Shown: one piece after another, positions 46,661 to 57,810 of the stretch
Numbering within the stretch: the first letter of the stretch is position 1
Layout: every line of letters begins with the position of its first letter
Origin: Acidihalobacter aeolianus
GTDB lineage: Bacteria; Pseudomonadota; Gammaproteobacteria; DSM-5130; Acidihalobacteraceae
Length of the DNA stretch: 64,000 nucleotides
Direction of reading: 5' to 3'
Assembly: GCF_001753165.1 (NCBI RefSeq)
Contig: NZ_CP017448.1
Span: forward strand, 1,754,462 to 1,818,461
Notes under the pieces: model-generated
Told to the model about the DNA's origin: nothing
Databases searched by the model: none
Seen by the model: the letters and a program-made list of their open reading frames with translations, nothing else
Translations under genes and position numbers: made by a program

Positions 46661-47434
46661 ATGCCAGGAATTCAGACCCACCCCCTGATCGCCTTGCTTG
46701 CGGCAGCCTGCAGCTGCCTTGCTTCCGGCGTAGTCGCGGCCGCTGCGCCGCCGGCTGTCGAAAACAGCTACCGGGTCGAGATGATCCTGTTCGCATTCAA
46801 CGATCCCGACAACTTCAACCAGGAAATGTGGCCGCAGAACCCGCCGCCACCGGTCGCCACTAATGCCCTCGACCTCTTCAATGGCCAGCAGGCACCGGGA
46901 TTCAAGGTGCTGCCGCCCAGCGAATATGCTCTGACCGGTGCCGCACGCAGGCTCCAGGCCAGCGGCCGCTACACGGTTCTGGCGCACGTCGCCTGGGAGC
47001 AGCCCGGCCTTTCCATCGACCAGGCCGTGCCCATCGAGATCGATGCTGGACGCGATTACGCACCGTTGTACCCGGCACTGATGGCGCCCCGTTACGTGAA
47101 CCAGAATGGGCAGACCGTGGAAATACCGGCCCCGCAGCACCTCTATCGGCTGTCGGGCACAGTCAAGGTGGTACTCAGCCGCTACCTGCACGTCTACACC
47201 GACCTCGTACTGAATGTTCCCACCCAAAACCTCCCGGGTCCGAACAATCAGAACCAGCTGATCGAGGACACCGCGGTGATCGACAACCCTCAGGCGCAAC
47301 CCGCGCCGGGTGGAACCTTGACCGAGGTCCACATCGTCGAACACCGTCGTACGCGCAGTCGCAAACTGAACTACATGGACAACCCAATGTTAGGCATCCT
47401 GTTCGAGATATGGCCGGTCGGCGACAGCCGGTAA
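46661..47434 (+). CDS. csiV: CsiV-family periplasmic protein
   Basis: The 257-residue protein starts at ATG 46661, 12 bases after mfd. The signal peptide is PLIALLAAACSCLASGVVAAAA. The mature part has YRVEMILFAFND, AARRLQASGRYTVLAHVAWEQPG, LYRLSGTVKVVLSRYLHVYTDLVL and VEHRRTRSRKLNYMDNPMLGILFEIWPV, typical of the CsiV family often found after mfd. CsiV homologues affect peptidoglycan or envelope stress responses. A longer ORF in this frame that starts inside mfd (45155) is not a gene. Confidence 0.85.
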   Translation: MPGIQTHPLIALLAAACSCLASGVVAAAAPPAVENSYRVEMILFAFNDPDNFNQEMWPQNPPPPVATNALDLFNGQQAPGFKVLPPSEYALTGAARRLQASGRYTVLAHVAWEQPGLSIDQAVPIEIDAGRDYAPLYPALMAPRYVNQNGQTVEIPAPQHLYRLSGTVKVVLSRYLHVYTDLVLNVPTQNLPGPNNQNQLIEDTAVIDNPQAQPAPGGTLTEVHIVEHRRTRSRKLNYMDNPMLGILFEIWPVGDSR

Positions 47435-47482
47435 AAAGATAGAAATGACTTTAGGAAAAATACATTATTTATTGTTTTTATT

Positions 47483-48814
47483 TTACTTACTACCTCGCGC
47501 ATCACGATCCCGCGCACGCAATGCCGCCAAACGCTCCTTGATCTTCGCCTCCAGCCCGCGGTCGCTCGGATCGTAGTAACGCTCCTCCGGCATGTCATCG
47601 GGGAAATACCGCTCGCCGGCCGCATAGGCGTCGGCTTCGTCGTGCGCGTAGCGATAATCCTTGCCGTAATCCAGCGAGCGCATCAAGGCGGCCGGCGCGT
47701 TGCGCAAGTGCAGCGGCACGTCCAGGGTGCCATGGCTGCGCACCGAAGCCATGGCCGCATGGTAGGCGACATACACCGCATTGCTCTTGGGTACGACCGC
47801 GAGGTAAACCACCGCATGCGCGAGCGCCAGCTCGCCCTCAGGCGACCCCAAACGTTCATAGGTATCCCAGGCGTTCAGGGCGAGTTCCAGGGCACGCGGG
47901 TCGGCATTGCCGATATCCTCGCTGGCCATGCGCACAAGACGGCGCGCGACGTAGAGCGGGTCGCAGCCGCCGTCGAGCATGCGGCAAAGCCAATACAGGG
48001 CGGCATCCGGGCTCGAACCGCGCACCGACTTGTGCAAGGCCGATATCTGGTCGTAGAAATACTCGCCGCCCTTGTCGAAACGGCGCAGAGACTGCGTCGC
48101 CACATCGACGATGACCGCCGAGTCGATCCTGCCGGCATGCTCGGGGGTATCGGCCAGGTCCGCGGCCAGCTCGAGCAGATTGAGGGCGCGCCGCGCATCC
48201 CCATCTGCCGCAGCCACGAGCTGCGACATCGCCTGTTCGTCGATCTCAAGCCCGAGACCGCCCAGCCCGCGCGTCTCGTCCGTCAGTGCCTGGGCGATGA
48301 CCGCATGGATATCATCCTCGCCCAGCCCCTTGAGCACATAGGTACGCACGCGCGAGAGCAAGGCGTTGTTCAGTTCGAAGGAGGGATTTTCCGTCGTGGC
48401 ACCGACGAAAAAGACTGTGCCGTCCTCGACATGGGGCAGGAAGGCATCCTGCTGGGCTTTGTTGAAGCGATGCACCTCATCCACGAACAGCACTGTCGGG
48501 CGATGTTCGGTTTCGCGCGCCAGGCGGGCCTGGGCCACGGCCTCGCGAATGTCCTTGACCCCGGACAGGACGGCGGACAGGCTCAGGAACTGGGCCGCCC
48601 CCTGCTGTGCCAGCAGACGGGCCAGTGTCGTCTTGCCGGTGCCGGGCGGTCCCCACAGAACCATGGAATGCAGACGACCCTCGGCGATGGCACGCCACAG
48701 CGGTTTGCCCGGTGCCAGGAGGTGGCCCTGACCAATGAAATCATCGAGCCGGCACGGCCGCATGCGGTCGGCCAGCGGCCGATACCCTTCGGCGCTATGC
48801 TCGTCCTTGCCCAT
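47483..48814 (-). CDS. rarA: Replication-associated recombination protein A
   Basis: RarA is a AAA+ ATPase acting at stalled forks. The 443-residue protein has PLADRMRPCRLDDFIGQ, Walker A GPPGTGKTTLARL, Walker B VLFVDEVHRFNKAQQDAFLP, a sensor 1 region (ATTENPSFELNNALLSR) and the C-terminal tetramerisation domain. It is the third gene of ftsK-lolA-rarA. The gap to csiV is only 48 AT-rich bases. Confidence 0.96.
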   Translation of the reverse strand: MGKDEHSAEGYRPLADRMRPCRLDDFIGQGHLLAPGKPLWRAIAEGRLHSMVLWGPPGTGKTTLARLLAQQGAAQFLSLSAVLSGVKDIREAVAQARLARETEHRPTVLFVDEVHRFNKAQQDAFLPHVEDGTVFFVGATTENPSFELNNALLSRVRTYVLKGLGEDDIHAVIAQALTDETRGLGGLGLEIDEQAMSQLVAAADGDARRALNLLELAADLADTPEHAGRIDSAVIVDVATQSLRRFDKGGEYFYDQISALHKSVRGSSPDAALYWLCRMLDGGCDPLYVARRLVRMASEDIGNADPRALELALNAWDTYERLGSPEGELALAHAVVYLAVVPKSNAVYVAYHAAMASVRSHGTLDVPLHLRNAPAALMRSLDYGKDYRYAHDEADAYAAGERYFPDDMPEERYYDPSDRGLEAKIKERLAALRARDRDARGSK

Positions 48815-48829
48815 GCCGCGCCAACCCGG

Positions 48830-49462
48830 TCACATCCCGTTGACCACATCCACGCCGGGAGGCGCGGAAAACACGAAATCGGTGGCGGGCAGGCTGCTGT
48901 TCTGTACCAGATGATCCAGTTCGATGACCGTGCGGTGCCCGAACTGGTCGTACAGCACCATCTCTCGGACCAGCCCCTGCTGCAACCCAAGCCGGATACG
49001 CTCGAATTGGGCATCGTGCAATTGCTTCGGCATCAACTGGACCCACGACATACCGTTGCTCTGGCCCTCGTCGCTGAGCGTGAAACTCTTGCTCAGCGGC
49101 GTACCGCCGCCGAGCAGCATGATCGGCGCCTGCCCCAGGCGCTTGGCCACGGGGCTGACCGTGACCTGTGCGAGATCCCTATCGTAGACCCACATCTTCT
49201 TGCCGTCGGACACGATCTGCTGTTCATGCGGCTTGAGATAAGACCAGTTGAAGCGATCCGGCCGCGCCAATTCGAAACTGCCGGTTGTGGTACGCAGCAA
49301 GGAGGAACCCTGGGTTTCGTAGACGCGTTGCGTGAAATCGCCCTTGAGGGTGTGGGTTTGATTGAAAAACTGCTCCAGCTCGGCAATCGCATCGGCATGC
49401 GCCGGGAATACGCACAGCAAGCCGACGAACAACAGCAAGGGCCGCAACAACCTGAACGACAT
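48830..49462 (-). CDS. lolA: Outer-membrane lipoprotein carrier protein
   Basis: LolA is the periplasmic chaperone that takes lipoproteins from LolCDE to LolB. The 210-residue protein has a signal peptide ending VFPAHA and the LolA fold: FFNQTHTLKGDFTQRV, GSFELARPDRFNWSYLKPHEQQIVSDGKKMWVYDRDLAQVTV. It lies between ftsK and rarA, and its LolD/LolC partners are at 39-41 kb. Confidence 0.95.
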   Translation of the reverse strand: MSFRLLRPLLLFVGLLCVFPAHADAIAELEQFFNQTHTLKGDFTQRVYETQGSSLLRTTTGSFELARPDRFNWSYLKPHEQQIVSDGKKMWVYDRDLAQVTVSPVAKRLGQAPIMLLGGGTPLSKSFTLSDEGQSNGMSWVQLMPKQLHDAQFERIRLGLQQGLVREMVLYDQFGHRTVIELDHLVQNSSLPATDFVFSAPPGVDVVNGM

Positions 49463-49557
49463 GGGAGTACTCCGGGGAGTGGCGTGGACGAAAAGAAGGA
49501 TCTAGCGGTGGCGCCAATGCAGGAGCATCTTAGCACCCGCCTGGAGATCGCGGCAGG

Positions 49558-51864
49558 TTAGGCCTCAGGTGGAGCAGCCGCAAGAACTTCGCGATTCCCG
49601 TTGGCCTGCACCGGGCTCACGATGCCGGCAGCCTCCATATCCTCGATCATCCGTGCGGCGCGGTTGTAACCGATCTTGAGGCGGCGCTGGACGTAGGATA
49701 TGGAGGCCTTGCGCGATTCGGTGACGATGGCAACCGCCTGGTCGTAGAGGGCATCGGTCTCGCGCTCGTCCCCTCCCTGCTCCAGCCCGGGAATGCCGTC
49801 ACCCGGCAGGGGTTCGTTGACAATAGCCTCGATGTAATTGGGACGCCCGCTGCGTTTGAGCGCCTTCACCACGCGGTGCACCTCCTGATCGGCCACGAAA
49901 GCACCATGCACACGGTCCGGCAGCGCCCTGCCGGGCGGCAGGTACAGCATGTCGCCATAACCCAGCAACTGCTCTGCGCCCATCTGGTCGAGGATGGTGC
50001 GCGAATCGATGCGTGAGGATACCTGGAACGCGATGCGCGTCGGGATGTTGGCCTTGATCAACCCGGTGATGACGTCGACGGACGGCCTTTGCGTGGCGAG
50101 GATCAGGTGGATGCCCGCCGCACGCGCCTTCTGCGCCAGGCGCGCGATCAGCTCCTCGACCTTCTTGCCGACCACCATCATCATGTCGGCGAACTCATCC
50201 ACCACCACCACGATGAACGGCAGCGGTTCGAGCGTCGGCGCCGGCGCTTCGGGATCGAATGCGGCAGCGGCGTTGTACAGCGGGTCCGCGATCGGCTGTC
50301 CCTGCTCCTTGGCTTCCTGCAGCTTGCGGTTGAAGCCCGCCAGGTTGCGCACCCCGAGCATGGACATGAGCTTGTAGCGGCGTTCCATTTCGGCCACACA
50401 CCAACGCAGGGCGTTGGCGGCGTCCTTCATATCCGTCACCACCGGCGTCAGCAGGTGCGGGATGTCGTCGTAGACGCTGAGTTCCAACATCTTCGGATCG
50501 ATCAGGATCAGCCGCACTTCATCCGGAAGCGCCTTGTACAGCAGGCTCAGCAGCATCGCGTTGACCGCAACCGACTTGCCGGATCCGGTGGTGCCCGCCA
50601 CCAGCAGATGCGGCATGCGGGCCAGGTCCGCAACCACCGGTATACCCGCGATATCCTTGCCGAGCGCCAGGGTCAGGGCCGACTTGGATTCGTCGTAGGC
50701 CTTGGAGCGCAGCATCTCGGACAGCGCCACCACCTCGCGGTGCTCGTTCGGTATTTCAAGGCCGATGACGGACTTGCCTGGAATGACCTCGACGATGCGC
50801 ACGCTGACCACGGCGAGCGCGCGCGCGAGATCCTTGGCGAGATTGGTGATACGGCTGACCTTGATGCCTGCCGCAGGCTGCAGCTCGAAACGGGTGATGA
50901 CCGGGCCCGGATGCACTGCGACCACGGTCACCTCGATCCCGAAGTCGGCCAGCTTGAGCTCTACGAGGCGCGACATTGCCGCCAGGGCCTCCTCGGAATA
51001 GCCTCCCTCCGTGATCTGCGGGGGATCGAGCAATGCGAGCGAGGGCAAACCACCTGCCCCGGGCTCGCCCTCGAACAGCTGGATCTGGCGTTCCCGCTCC
51101 ACCCTGGCGCTGATCTGGGGCTTGGTCAGCTTGGGTTCGATCTTGGGTTTCGGCTGCTGCGCACGACGGTCGGTCTTCACCTTGACCGCTGCCTCGCGCG
51201 TCTGGCGCACCTGATTCGATTCTCGACGCTCGCGCAGGGCGCCGAGCAGGTGTGCCGTAAAACGGGCACAGGCCACGGAGAAGCGACCGGTCAGGTCCAT
51301 CAACCTGAGCCAAGACAAGCCGGTCGCCAGGGTGACCCCGGCGAGAAACACGCCAAGCAGCATGAGCGTGGCGCCCAGGCGGCCGACTAACGGTGTCAAC
51401 CGGTTCGAGACCAGATCGCCCAGAACACCACCTGCGTCCAGCGGCAGATACCCGGCGGAAAAGTGCATGGTGGCAAGTCCACAGCCGGAAATCAGGGTAA
51501 CCGCAAACCCGAGCCAACGTAGGCCGAAGGCCGCCGGATCGAACTCGCCGTCGGTGGAACGACCGCGGAAGATCAGGTAGCCGCTGTAGATCACCATCAG
51601 CGGCGCGAGATAGGCCAGATAGCCGATGAAGTAGAGAAAGAAGTCGGCAAACCAAGCCCCGGCGCGTCCCGCAAGATTGGCGACCGGCCGCCCGCTACCC
51701 GTCTGCGACCAGCCGGGATCGCCGGCGTGGTAACTGACCAGGGCTAGCAGCAGGTACAGACCTGCCGCGCCGAAGACGAACAGCGCCCCTTCACGCAGAC
51801 CGCGCGTGCGACTGACATTGAGTGCCTGCAGCCAGCCGCGTCTTGGTGTGGTCGTTTCGCCCAA
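49558..51864 (-). CDS. ftsK: DNA translocase FtsK
   Basis: FtsK pumps DNA at the septum and activates XerCD at dif. The 768-residue protein has 4-5 N-terminal membrane helices (to about residue 185), a short basic linker, an alpha/beta RecA-like motor with Walker [15 protein letters not shown] (about residue 428) and [10 protein letters not shown], and a winged-helix gamma domain at the end ([35 protein letters not shown]) that reads KOPS sequences and contacts XerD. The linker is short compared with E. coli FtsK. Its substrate dif lies at 20.3 kb in this window. Confidence 0.97.
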   Translation of the reverse strand: MGETTTPRRGWLQALNVSRTRGLREGALFVFGAAGLYLLLALVSYHAGDPGWSQTGSGRPVANLAGRAGAWFADFFLYFIGYLAYLAPLMVIYSGYLIFRGRSTDGEFDPAAFGLRWLGFAVTLISGCGLATMHFSAGYLPLDAGGVLGDLVSNRLTPLVGRLGATLMLLGVFLAGVTLATGLSWLRLMDLTGRFSVACARFTAHLLGALRERRESNQVRQTREAAVKVKTDRRAQQPKPKIEPKLTKPQISARVERERQIQLFEGEPGAGGLPSLALLDPPQITEGGYSEEALAAMSRLVELKLADFGIEVTVVAVHPGPVITRFELQPAAGIKVSRITNLAKDLARALAVVSVRIVEVIPGKSVIGLEIPNEHREVVALSEMLRSKAYDESKSALTLALGKDIAGIPVVADLARMPHLLVAGTTGSGKSVAVNAMLLSLLYKALPDEVRLILIDPKMLELSVYDDIPHLLTPVVTDMKDAANALRWCVAEMERRYKLMSMLGVRNLAGFNRKLQEAKEQGQPIADPLYNAAAAFDPEAPAPTLEPLPFIVVVVDEFADMMMVVGKKVEELIARLAQKARAAGIHLILATQRPSVDVITGLIKANIPTRIAFQVSSRIDSRTILDQMGAEQLLGYGDMLYLPPGRALPDRVHGAFVADQEVHRVVKALKRSGRPNYIEAIVNEPLPGDGIPGLEQGGDERETDALYDQAVAIVTESRKASISYVQRRLKIGYNRAARMIEDMEAAGIVSPVQANGNREVLAAAPPEA

Positions 51865-52010
51865 AATACTTCACACTCCCAATGAAATAAACTGGCTATC
51901 AGTTTGATAGAACAAGCATTTCATTGCAATTCAGACTTGCAATCGGGTGTTCGTGCGATCAGATCGCACAAGATCAGCACGCTTTGCCGGCATAGACGGT
52001 TTCACGCTAA

Positions 52011-53066
<1,056 letters not shown>

Positions 53067-53101
53067 CCCGGTCCTGACCGGCACGGCCCGCGGAGGATCG
53101 C

Positions 53102-54265
53102 GTGGCGCTCGAAATCAGCATTCAGCAAGGACTGGGTGACGTTGATGCGGACGCCTGGGATGCGCTGGGCGGCGACCGCAACCCGTTTCTCAGCCACGCC
53201 TTTCTGCACGCGCTTGAAACCACCGATTGCCTGCAGCCTTATGGCTGGCACCCCTATCACCTGCTGGTTCGCGATACCGATGACGGCGGTCGCCTGCTGG
53301 CTGCCACACCGCTCTATGCCAAGACCAATTCCTACGGCGAATTCGTGTTCGACTGGGCCTGGGCTGGCGCCTACGAGCGCAACGGCAAGAATTACTACCC
53401 GAAGCTCGTTTCGTCCATTCCGTACACCCCGGCCACCGGCAGCCGTCTGCTGGTCCGGCTAGACGCACCGAACCCGGATGCACTGGCGGACTTGATGATT
53501 GCGCAGACGATCGAATTCGCGCGCAACAACCACCTGTCCGGCATGCACTGGCTGTTCACGCCGGAAACCGAAACCGAACGTCTGGGATCGCACGGACTGA
53601 TGCGCCGTCTCGGCTGTCAGTATCACTGGGAGAACCGCGGCTACGCCGACTTTGCCGACTTTCTCGCGGCCTTCAGCTCGCGCAAACGCAAGAAGGTGCA
53701 GCGCGAGCGAAGACGCGTAGCCGAACAGGGTGTCAGCCTGCACGTGCTGCATGGCGACGAACTCGATGACGACATCATCGAAGCGTTTCACGGCTTCTAT
53801 CTGAACACCTTCGAGCGGCATATGGGCGTGCCCACCCTCGGCCTCGATTTCTTCCGCACGGTGGCACGCGCGCTGGGACCGCGCTTTGTCCTGGTGATGG
53901 CGCGCCGCGATGGCGAATGGCTGGCCGGCGCGGTGAACTTCCGCGGCGCCGACACGCTATACGGGCGCTACTGGGGCTGTCGGGAAACCGTCGAGGACCT
54001 GCATTTCGAGGCGTGCTACTACCAGGGAATCGATTATTGCATCGCCGAAGGCCTGAGCCGCTTCGAACCGGGTGCCCAGGGCGAGCACAAGATCGCGCGC
54101 GGCTTCCTGCCGACCCGGACCTGGTCGGCGCACTGGATCGCAGACCCGGAATTCCGCGTGCAGCTGGAACGCTTCTGTCGCCACGAGCAGAGTCTGATGG
54201 AACGCGAGTGCACCGAACTGATGGCGCACTCCCCGTACCGCGACACCCCTGAGGCCGGGGAGTGA
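53102..54265 (+). CDS. FemAB-like GNAT-fold protein (DUF482)
   Basis: The 387-residue protein of the DUF482/FemAB-like family has two GNAT-like halves: [28 protein letters not shown], and [19 protein letters not shown] with the later [30 protein letters not shown] 53102 follows GCGGAGG. The substrate is unknown. The stop overlaps the aat start by four bases (GTGA), and both aat and this family transfer aminoacyl or acyl groups. Confidence 0.85.
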   Translation: MALEISIQQGLGDVDADAWDALGGDRNPFLSHAFLHALETTDCLQPYGWHPYHLLVRDTDDGGRLLAATPLYAKTNSYGEFVFDWAWAGAYERNGKNYYPKLVSSIPYTPATGSRLLVRLDAPNPDALADLMIAQTIEFARNNHLSGMHWLFTPETETERLGSHGLMRRLGCQYHWENRGYADFADFLAAFSSRKRKKVQRERRRVAEQGVSLHVLHGDELDDDIIEAFHGFYLNTFERHMGVPTLGLDFFRTVARALGPRFVLVMARRDGEWLAGAVNFRGADTLYGRYWGCRETVEDLHFEACYYQGIDYCIAEGLSRFEPGAQGEHKIARGFLPTRTWSAHWIADPEFRVQLERFCRHEQSLMERECTELMAHSPYRDTPEAGE

Positions 54266-55047
54266 AGCCACTGGCCTGGCTCGACCCGGGCACCCCGGAT
54301 CAACCCTTCCCGCCCGTCGGCAACGCTCTTGAGGAACCCGACGGCCTCCTCGCCGCGGGCGGCGATTTGTCGCCCGCTCGCCTGCTCAACGCCTATCGTC
54401 ATGGCATCTTTCCATGGTACGAAGCCGGTCAACCGATCCTGTGGTGGTCGCCGGACCCGCGTGCCGTGCTTTTCCCTCGCGAGTTCAGGCTGCACCGCAG
54501 CCTGCGCAAGACCCTGCGGCAGGGACACTTCACCTATACCGTCGACGAGGACTTCGACAGCGTCATCGCGCAGTGTGCGGCGCCACGACATGGGGCGCCC
54601 GGAACCTGGATCACCCCTGAAATGCAGCTCGCCTACCGACGGCTGCACCGTCTGGGTCATGCCCATTCGGTCGAAATCCGGGATGCCCAAGGTCGCTTGG
54701 TGGGCGGGCTCTACGGCATCGCACTCGGCCGCGTGTTCTTCGGCGAGTCCATGTTCAGCCGAGAGACCGACGCCTCCAAAGCGGCCCTGGCCGTCCTGGC
54801 CGCACAATTGGAGGCTTGGGATTTCGCGATGATCGACTGTCAGCAGGACACGCCACACCTGCGCTCGCTCGGCGCACGTCCGCTTGCGCGCAACGACTTC
54901 GTTACCCTGCTATCGAAGCATTGCGCACGCGAAGGCGTTCCCGGTCCCTGGAAAATCGACGCGGAACTGCATCCTGAGATCTGGCACCCCGGGCATCCCC
55001 GCACCGGAGAAACGCACAGCGACAATTCAGGGTTTGCAAGCCGCTAG
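54262..55047 (+). CDS. aat: Leucyl/phenylalanyl-tRNA-protein transferase
   Basis: Aat adds Leu or Phe to N-terminal Arg/Lys of proteins for the N-end rule. The 261-residue protein has [65 protein letters not shown] and GVFFGESMF-like motifs in their usual order. It starts with GTG 54262. It is convergent with the purine phosphorylase gene, and the two stops overlap in CTAG. Confidence 0.95.
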   Translation: MKPLAWLDPGTPDQPFPPVGNALEEPDGLLAAGGDLSPARLLNAYRHGIFPWYEAGQPILWWSPDPRAVLFPREFRLHRSLRKTLRQGHFTYTVDEDFDSVIAQCAAPRHGAPGTWITPEMQLAYRRLHRLGHAHSVEIRDAQGRLVGGLYGIALGRVFFGESMFSRETDASKAALAVLAAQLEAWDFAMIDCQQDTPHLRSLGARPLARNDFVTLLSKHCAREGVPGPWKIDAELHPEIWHPGHPRTGETHSDNSGFASR

Positions 55048-55787
55048 AGCAGCGGCATCAGAGCCTCGAGCATGCGCGCCACGTCGCTCATGCCCGCATC
55101 CAGGTTGCGGCCGACCTCTTCCATGGTGATCGTCGCATCGGGACCGCGGCCAGCCGCCCAGTTGGCAACGACGGCACAGGTGGCGTAGGCGAGTTCCAAC
55201 TCGCGCGCCAGCCCCGCTTCAGGCATGCCAGTCATTCCGACCAGATCGCAACCGTCGCGCGACATGCGGTCGATTTCGGCACGCGATTCGAGTCTCGGCC
55301 CCTGCGTCGCGCCGTAAGTCCCGTTGTTCATCTGTCCAAGCTTGGCCGAATCGCAGGCCGCGATCATCGCGCTGCGCAGCGCTCTATCGTAGGGCTCGGT
55401 GAAATCGACATGGGTCACCTGGCTGAGACTACCCTCGAAATAGGTATGTGCCCGCGACCAGGTGTAGTCAATGATCTGATCTGGAATCGCCAGCCGGGCA
55501 GGTTTCATTTCCGGGGTAATCCCGCCTACCGCCGCAACGGCGATGACCCGGGTGATGCCGATGTGCTGCAACGCCCACAGGTTGGCCCGGTAGTTCACCT
55601 GATGCGGCGGGATCGTGTGTCCGGGGCCGTGACGAGGAATGAAGGCGATCTCACGTCCGAAAAGATGTCCGTGGGTCACCGGCCCCGAAGGTTCTCCGTA
55701 AGGGGTGTGGATGACCTCGCGATGGATGATTTCGAGCCCACTCAGGCGCGTCAGGCCGGTTCCGCCGATAATTGCAACGTTCGTCAT
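55044..55787 (-). CDS. mtnP: Methylthioinosine/methylthioadenosine phosphorylase
   Basis: The 247-residue PNP-family enzyme has [66 protein letters not shown] and the [18 protein letters not shown] signature. Its size and the paired hpt resemble the methylthioinosine phosphorylase of Pseudomonas, in which hypoxanthine is then salvaged. Distinguishing it from MTA phosphorylase needs substrate tests. It overlaps hpt by four bases (ATGA). Confidence 0.88.
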   Translation of the reverse strand: MTNVAIIGGTGLTRLSGLEIIHREVIHTPYGEPSGPVTHGHLFGREIAFIPRHGPGHTIPPHQVNYRANLWALQHIGITRVIAVAAVGGITPEMKPARLAIPDQIIDYTWSRAHTYFEGSLSQVTHVDFTEPYDRALRSAMIAACDSAKLGQMNNGTYGATQGPRLESRAEIDRMSRDGCDLVGMTGMPEAGLARELELAYATCAVVANWAAGRGPDATITMEEVGRNLDAGMSDVARMLEALMPLL

Positions 55788-56395
55788 GCGTCTTCCGCGA
55801 GCAAACTGTCCGGAACCGCGTAGATGCCAGGCGCGTTGCGCAGATATTCGTGATAGTCGAGGCCATAACCGAACACGTATCGATCCTCGACGTCGAGTCC
55901 GGAGAAGTCGGCCTTGATACCCTGGTACTTGCGGTCATGCAGCTTCTCGACCAATACCGCCGTCTTGACGCTGGCGGCACCTGCATCACGGCAACTACCG
56001 AGCACCGCATGGAGCGTATGACCTTCGTCGAGAATGTCATCGATCACCAGCACGTGGCGATCCTGCAGTGAGATTTTAGGCGCAACGCGCCATTCGACCT
56101 CGTGTCCACGGGTGCCGCTGCGATAGCGGGTGGCATGAAGATAGTCGACCTGCAGAGGAAAATTCAGCCGCGTCAGCAGCTGCCCCGCAAATACGAAACC
56201 GCCGGTCATGACGACTAGCAACAGAGGGTTAATATCCCCGTAAGCCTGGGTTATCGAACCGGCGAGGGAATCGAGCGCGCCGGCCACGGCTGCGGCATCG
56301 TAGATGCAGTCGGACTCGCGCAGAACACGGGCCGCGTCCTCGGGACCCGGCCCCGTGGACGGCACGGTCCGATTGTCGGGTGCTGTGCCGCCCAT
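55784..56395 (-). CDS. hpt: Hypoxanthine-guanine phosphoribosyltransferase
   Basis: The 203-residue protein has the type I PRTase loop VLVIDDILDEGHTLHAVL and the C-terminal EKLHDRKYQGIKADFSGLDVEDRYVFGYGLDY. It makes IMP or GMP from PRPP. Overlap with the phosphorylase gene suggests hypoxanthine from methylthioinosine is fed to it directly. Confidence 0.9.
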   Translation of the reverse strand: MGGTAPDNRTVPSTGPGPEDAARVLRESDCIYDAAAVAGALDSLAGSITQAYGDINPLLLVVMTGGFVFAGQLLTRLNFPLQVDYLHATRYRSGTRGHEVEWRVAPKISLQDRHVLVIDDILDEGHTLHAVLGSCRDAGAASVKTAVLVEKLHDRKYQGIKADFSGLDVEDRYVFGYGLDYHEYLRNAPGIYAVPDSLLAEDA

Positions 56396-56405
56396 GGTCG
56401 TCTCC

Positions 56406-56774
56406 TTAGTAGGTGAAGGTGACGGTGTCGTCGTCCATCGCCTCGCTGATCACGTAGGCGCCGCCAACGGTTTCCTCGATCTCGGGAATCAGATCGTTGC
56501 CCCACAGATCCAGGGTCGGGGTGCAGACCTTGAAGGACACGCCCGCTTCGTGGGCGTCCTTGATGAAATCGTAGACCGACTTGTCGCTGCCTTCCTGCAC
56601 GAACAGCTTCTCGGCCACGCCGGTCTTGGCCAGCTCGCCGGCACGGGCGGTCAGGATCACTTCGACTTCATACTCCATCGCCGCGGCTACGGTGGCCTGG
56701 AAGAACGGCGCGCCCAGTTCCGACGGGTTCGAGGGGTCGGTGTTCACCATCACGATCAACAGCTTGTCAGCCAT
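56406..56774 (-). CDS. DsrE-family protein
   Basis: The 122-residue protein starts at ATG 56774 after GGAGTGA. The DsrE fold is seen in KLLIVMVNTDPSNPSELGAPFFQATVAAAMEYEVEVILTARAGELAKTG, with a single Cys in FKVCTPTLDLWGNDLI. Single-cysteine DsrE proteins transfer sulfur or bind persulfides in sulfur oxidisers. No tus or dsr genes flank it, so a sulfur role is family inference. Confidence 0.85.
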   Translation of the reverse strand: MADKLLIVMVNTDPSNPSELGAPFFQATVAAAMEYEVEVILTARAGELAKTGVAEKLFVQEGSDKSVYDFIKDAHEAGVSFKVCTPTLDLWGNDLIPEIEETVGGAYVISEAMDDDTVTFTY

Positions 56775-56868
56775 GGGGTCACTCCATAAGTGGATCACAA
56801 AGGAGGCGGCATTATAGGCATGCCCACAGGGCTTTGCCACCTTTAGCGTTCACTAATATTTACGTGCG

Positions 56869-57810
56869 TCAAGCGTCCGGCAAATGCTCGTTCAGACCGA
56901 GTCCGGCCAGTCCGTCGAGTTCGGCCAGGCTGCGCTCGACCTCCTCCCGACCGGCCTCGATGGCCTCCTTCGCCCGATGGAATTCCATCAGTCCGATATG
57001 CGCGAGCCTGGGCGAGAGGAGCACATCGGGTGGATCGCCAGCCATCCGGCTGCGCGTGATGCGTATCGACATGATGTTGAGACTGCGGGCCACCACCTCC
57101 AGGATCGACGGCCATTCGATATCGCGTTTTTTGCCGCCCTGACGACTCAACAGACGCGTCAGCTGGCGCAACCAAAGCCCACCGCCTTCCTCTTCTTCAT
57201 CGGACGGACTCACATCTCTCTCGACAGGCGACAGCGGATCCGGAATCGCATGCCGCCGCAGCAGGTCGGAATTGAGATCGACGGCAATGACCACCTCCGC
57301 GCCCAGCGCCCGGCACAGAGAAACCGGCACCGGATTGACCAACCCCCCATCGACCAGCCAACGGCCGTCGCGCTCGGCAGGCGCGAACAGGCCGGGCAAG
57401 GCGATCGAAGCGCGAACCGCGGCAAGGATGGAGCCTTCGCGCAGCCATATTTCGTTGCCGCTGGCGAGGTCGGTCGACACTGCGCCATAGGGCACGCCGC
57501 AATCCTCGATGCTCCGCTCCGGGATCATCGACTCTAGCGCATCCAGCAGACGCTCGCCGTTGATCAGGCCGCCGTTGAAACGCACGTCCAGCATGCCCAC
57601 CACTTCGCGCCACGTCAGCCGCTCGACCCAATCCCCAAAGGGCTCCAGGGCATCGGTGACCATGGCCGCACCGACCAGGGCCCCGATCGAGGTACCTGCG
57701 ACGACATCGGGCTCGATGCCATGCGCCCTGAGCGCGCGGATCACGCCGATATGCGCCCAGCCACGTGCGGAACCGCTGCCGAGAGCAAGTCCGATGCGTG
57801 GACGTTTCAT
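56869..57810 (-). CDS. Patatin-like phospholipase (RssA-like)
   Basis: The 313-residue protein starts at ATG 57810, overlapping the mscS gene end. It shows the oxyanion motif ALGSGSARGWAHIGVI, the nucleophile GTSIGAL and the catalytic Asp in DGGLVNPVPV. The substrate is unknown. Upstream is a poly-G-rich RBS. The last 90 residues are a helical extension. Confidence 0.9.
   Translation of the reverse strand: MKRPRIGLALGSGSARGWAHIGVIRALRAHGIEPDVVAGTSIGALVGAAMVTDALEPFGDWVERLTWREVVGMLDVRFNGGLINGERLLDALESMIPERSIEDCGVPYGAVSTDLASGNEIWLREGSILAAVRASIALPGLFAPAERDGRWLVDGGLVNPVPVSLCRALGAEVVIAVDLNSDLLRRHAIPDPLSPVERDVSPSDEEEEGGGLWLRQLTRLLSRQGGKKRDIEWPSILEVVARSLNIMSIRITRSRMAGDPPDVLLSPRLAHIGLMEFHRAKEAIEAGREEVERSLAELDGLAGLGLNEHLPDA

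Noticed and set aside
45155-47434. A 759-codon ORF that starts inside mfd and runs into csiV
   Set aside because: Its first 500 codons are an out-of-frame shadow of mfd, rich in Arg, Pro, His and Gly; only the last 257 codons, from ATG 46661, form a real protein with a signal peptide.
47642-49561. A 639-codon + strand ORF opposite rarA and lolA
   Set aside because: It is antisense to two recognisable genes, with no start signal or family features.
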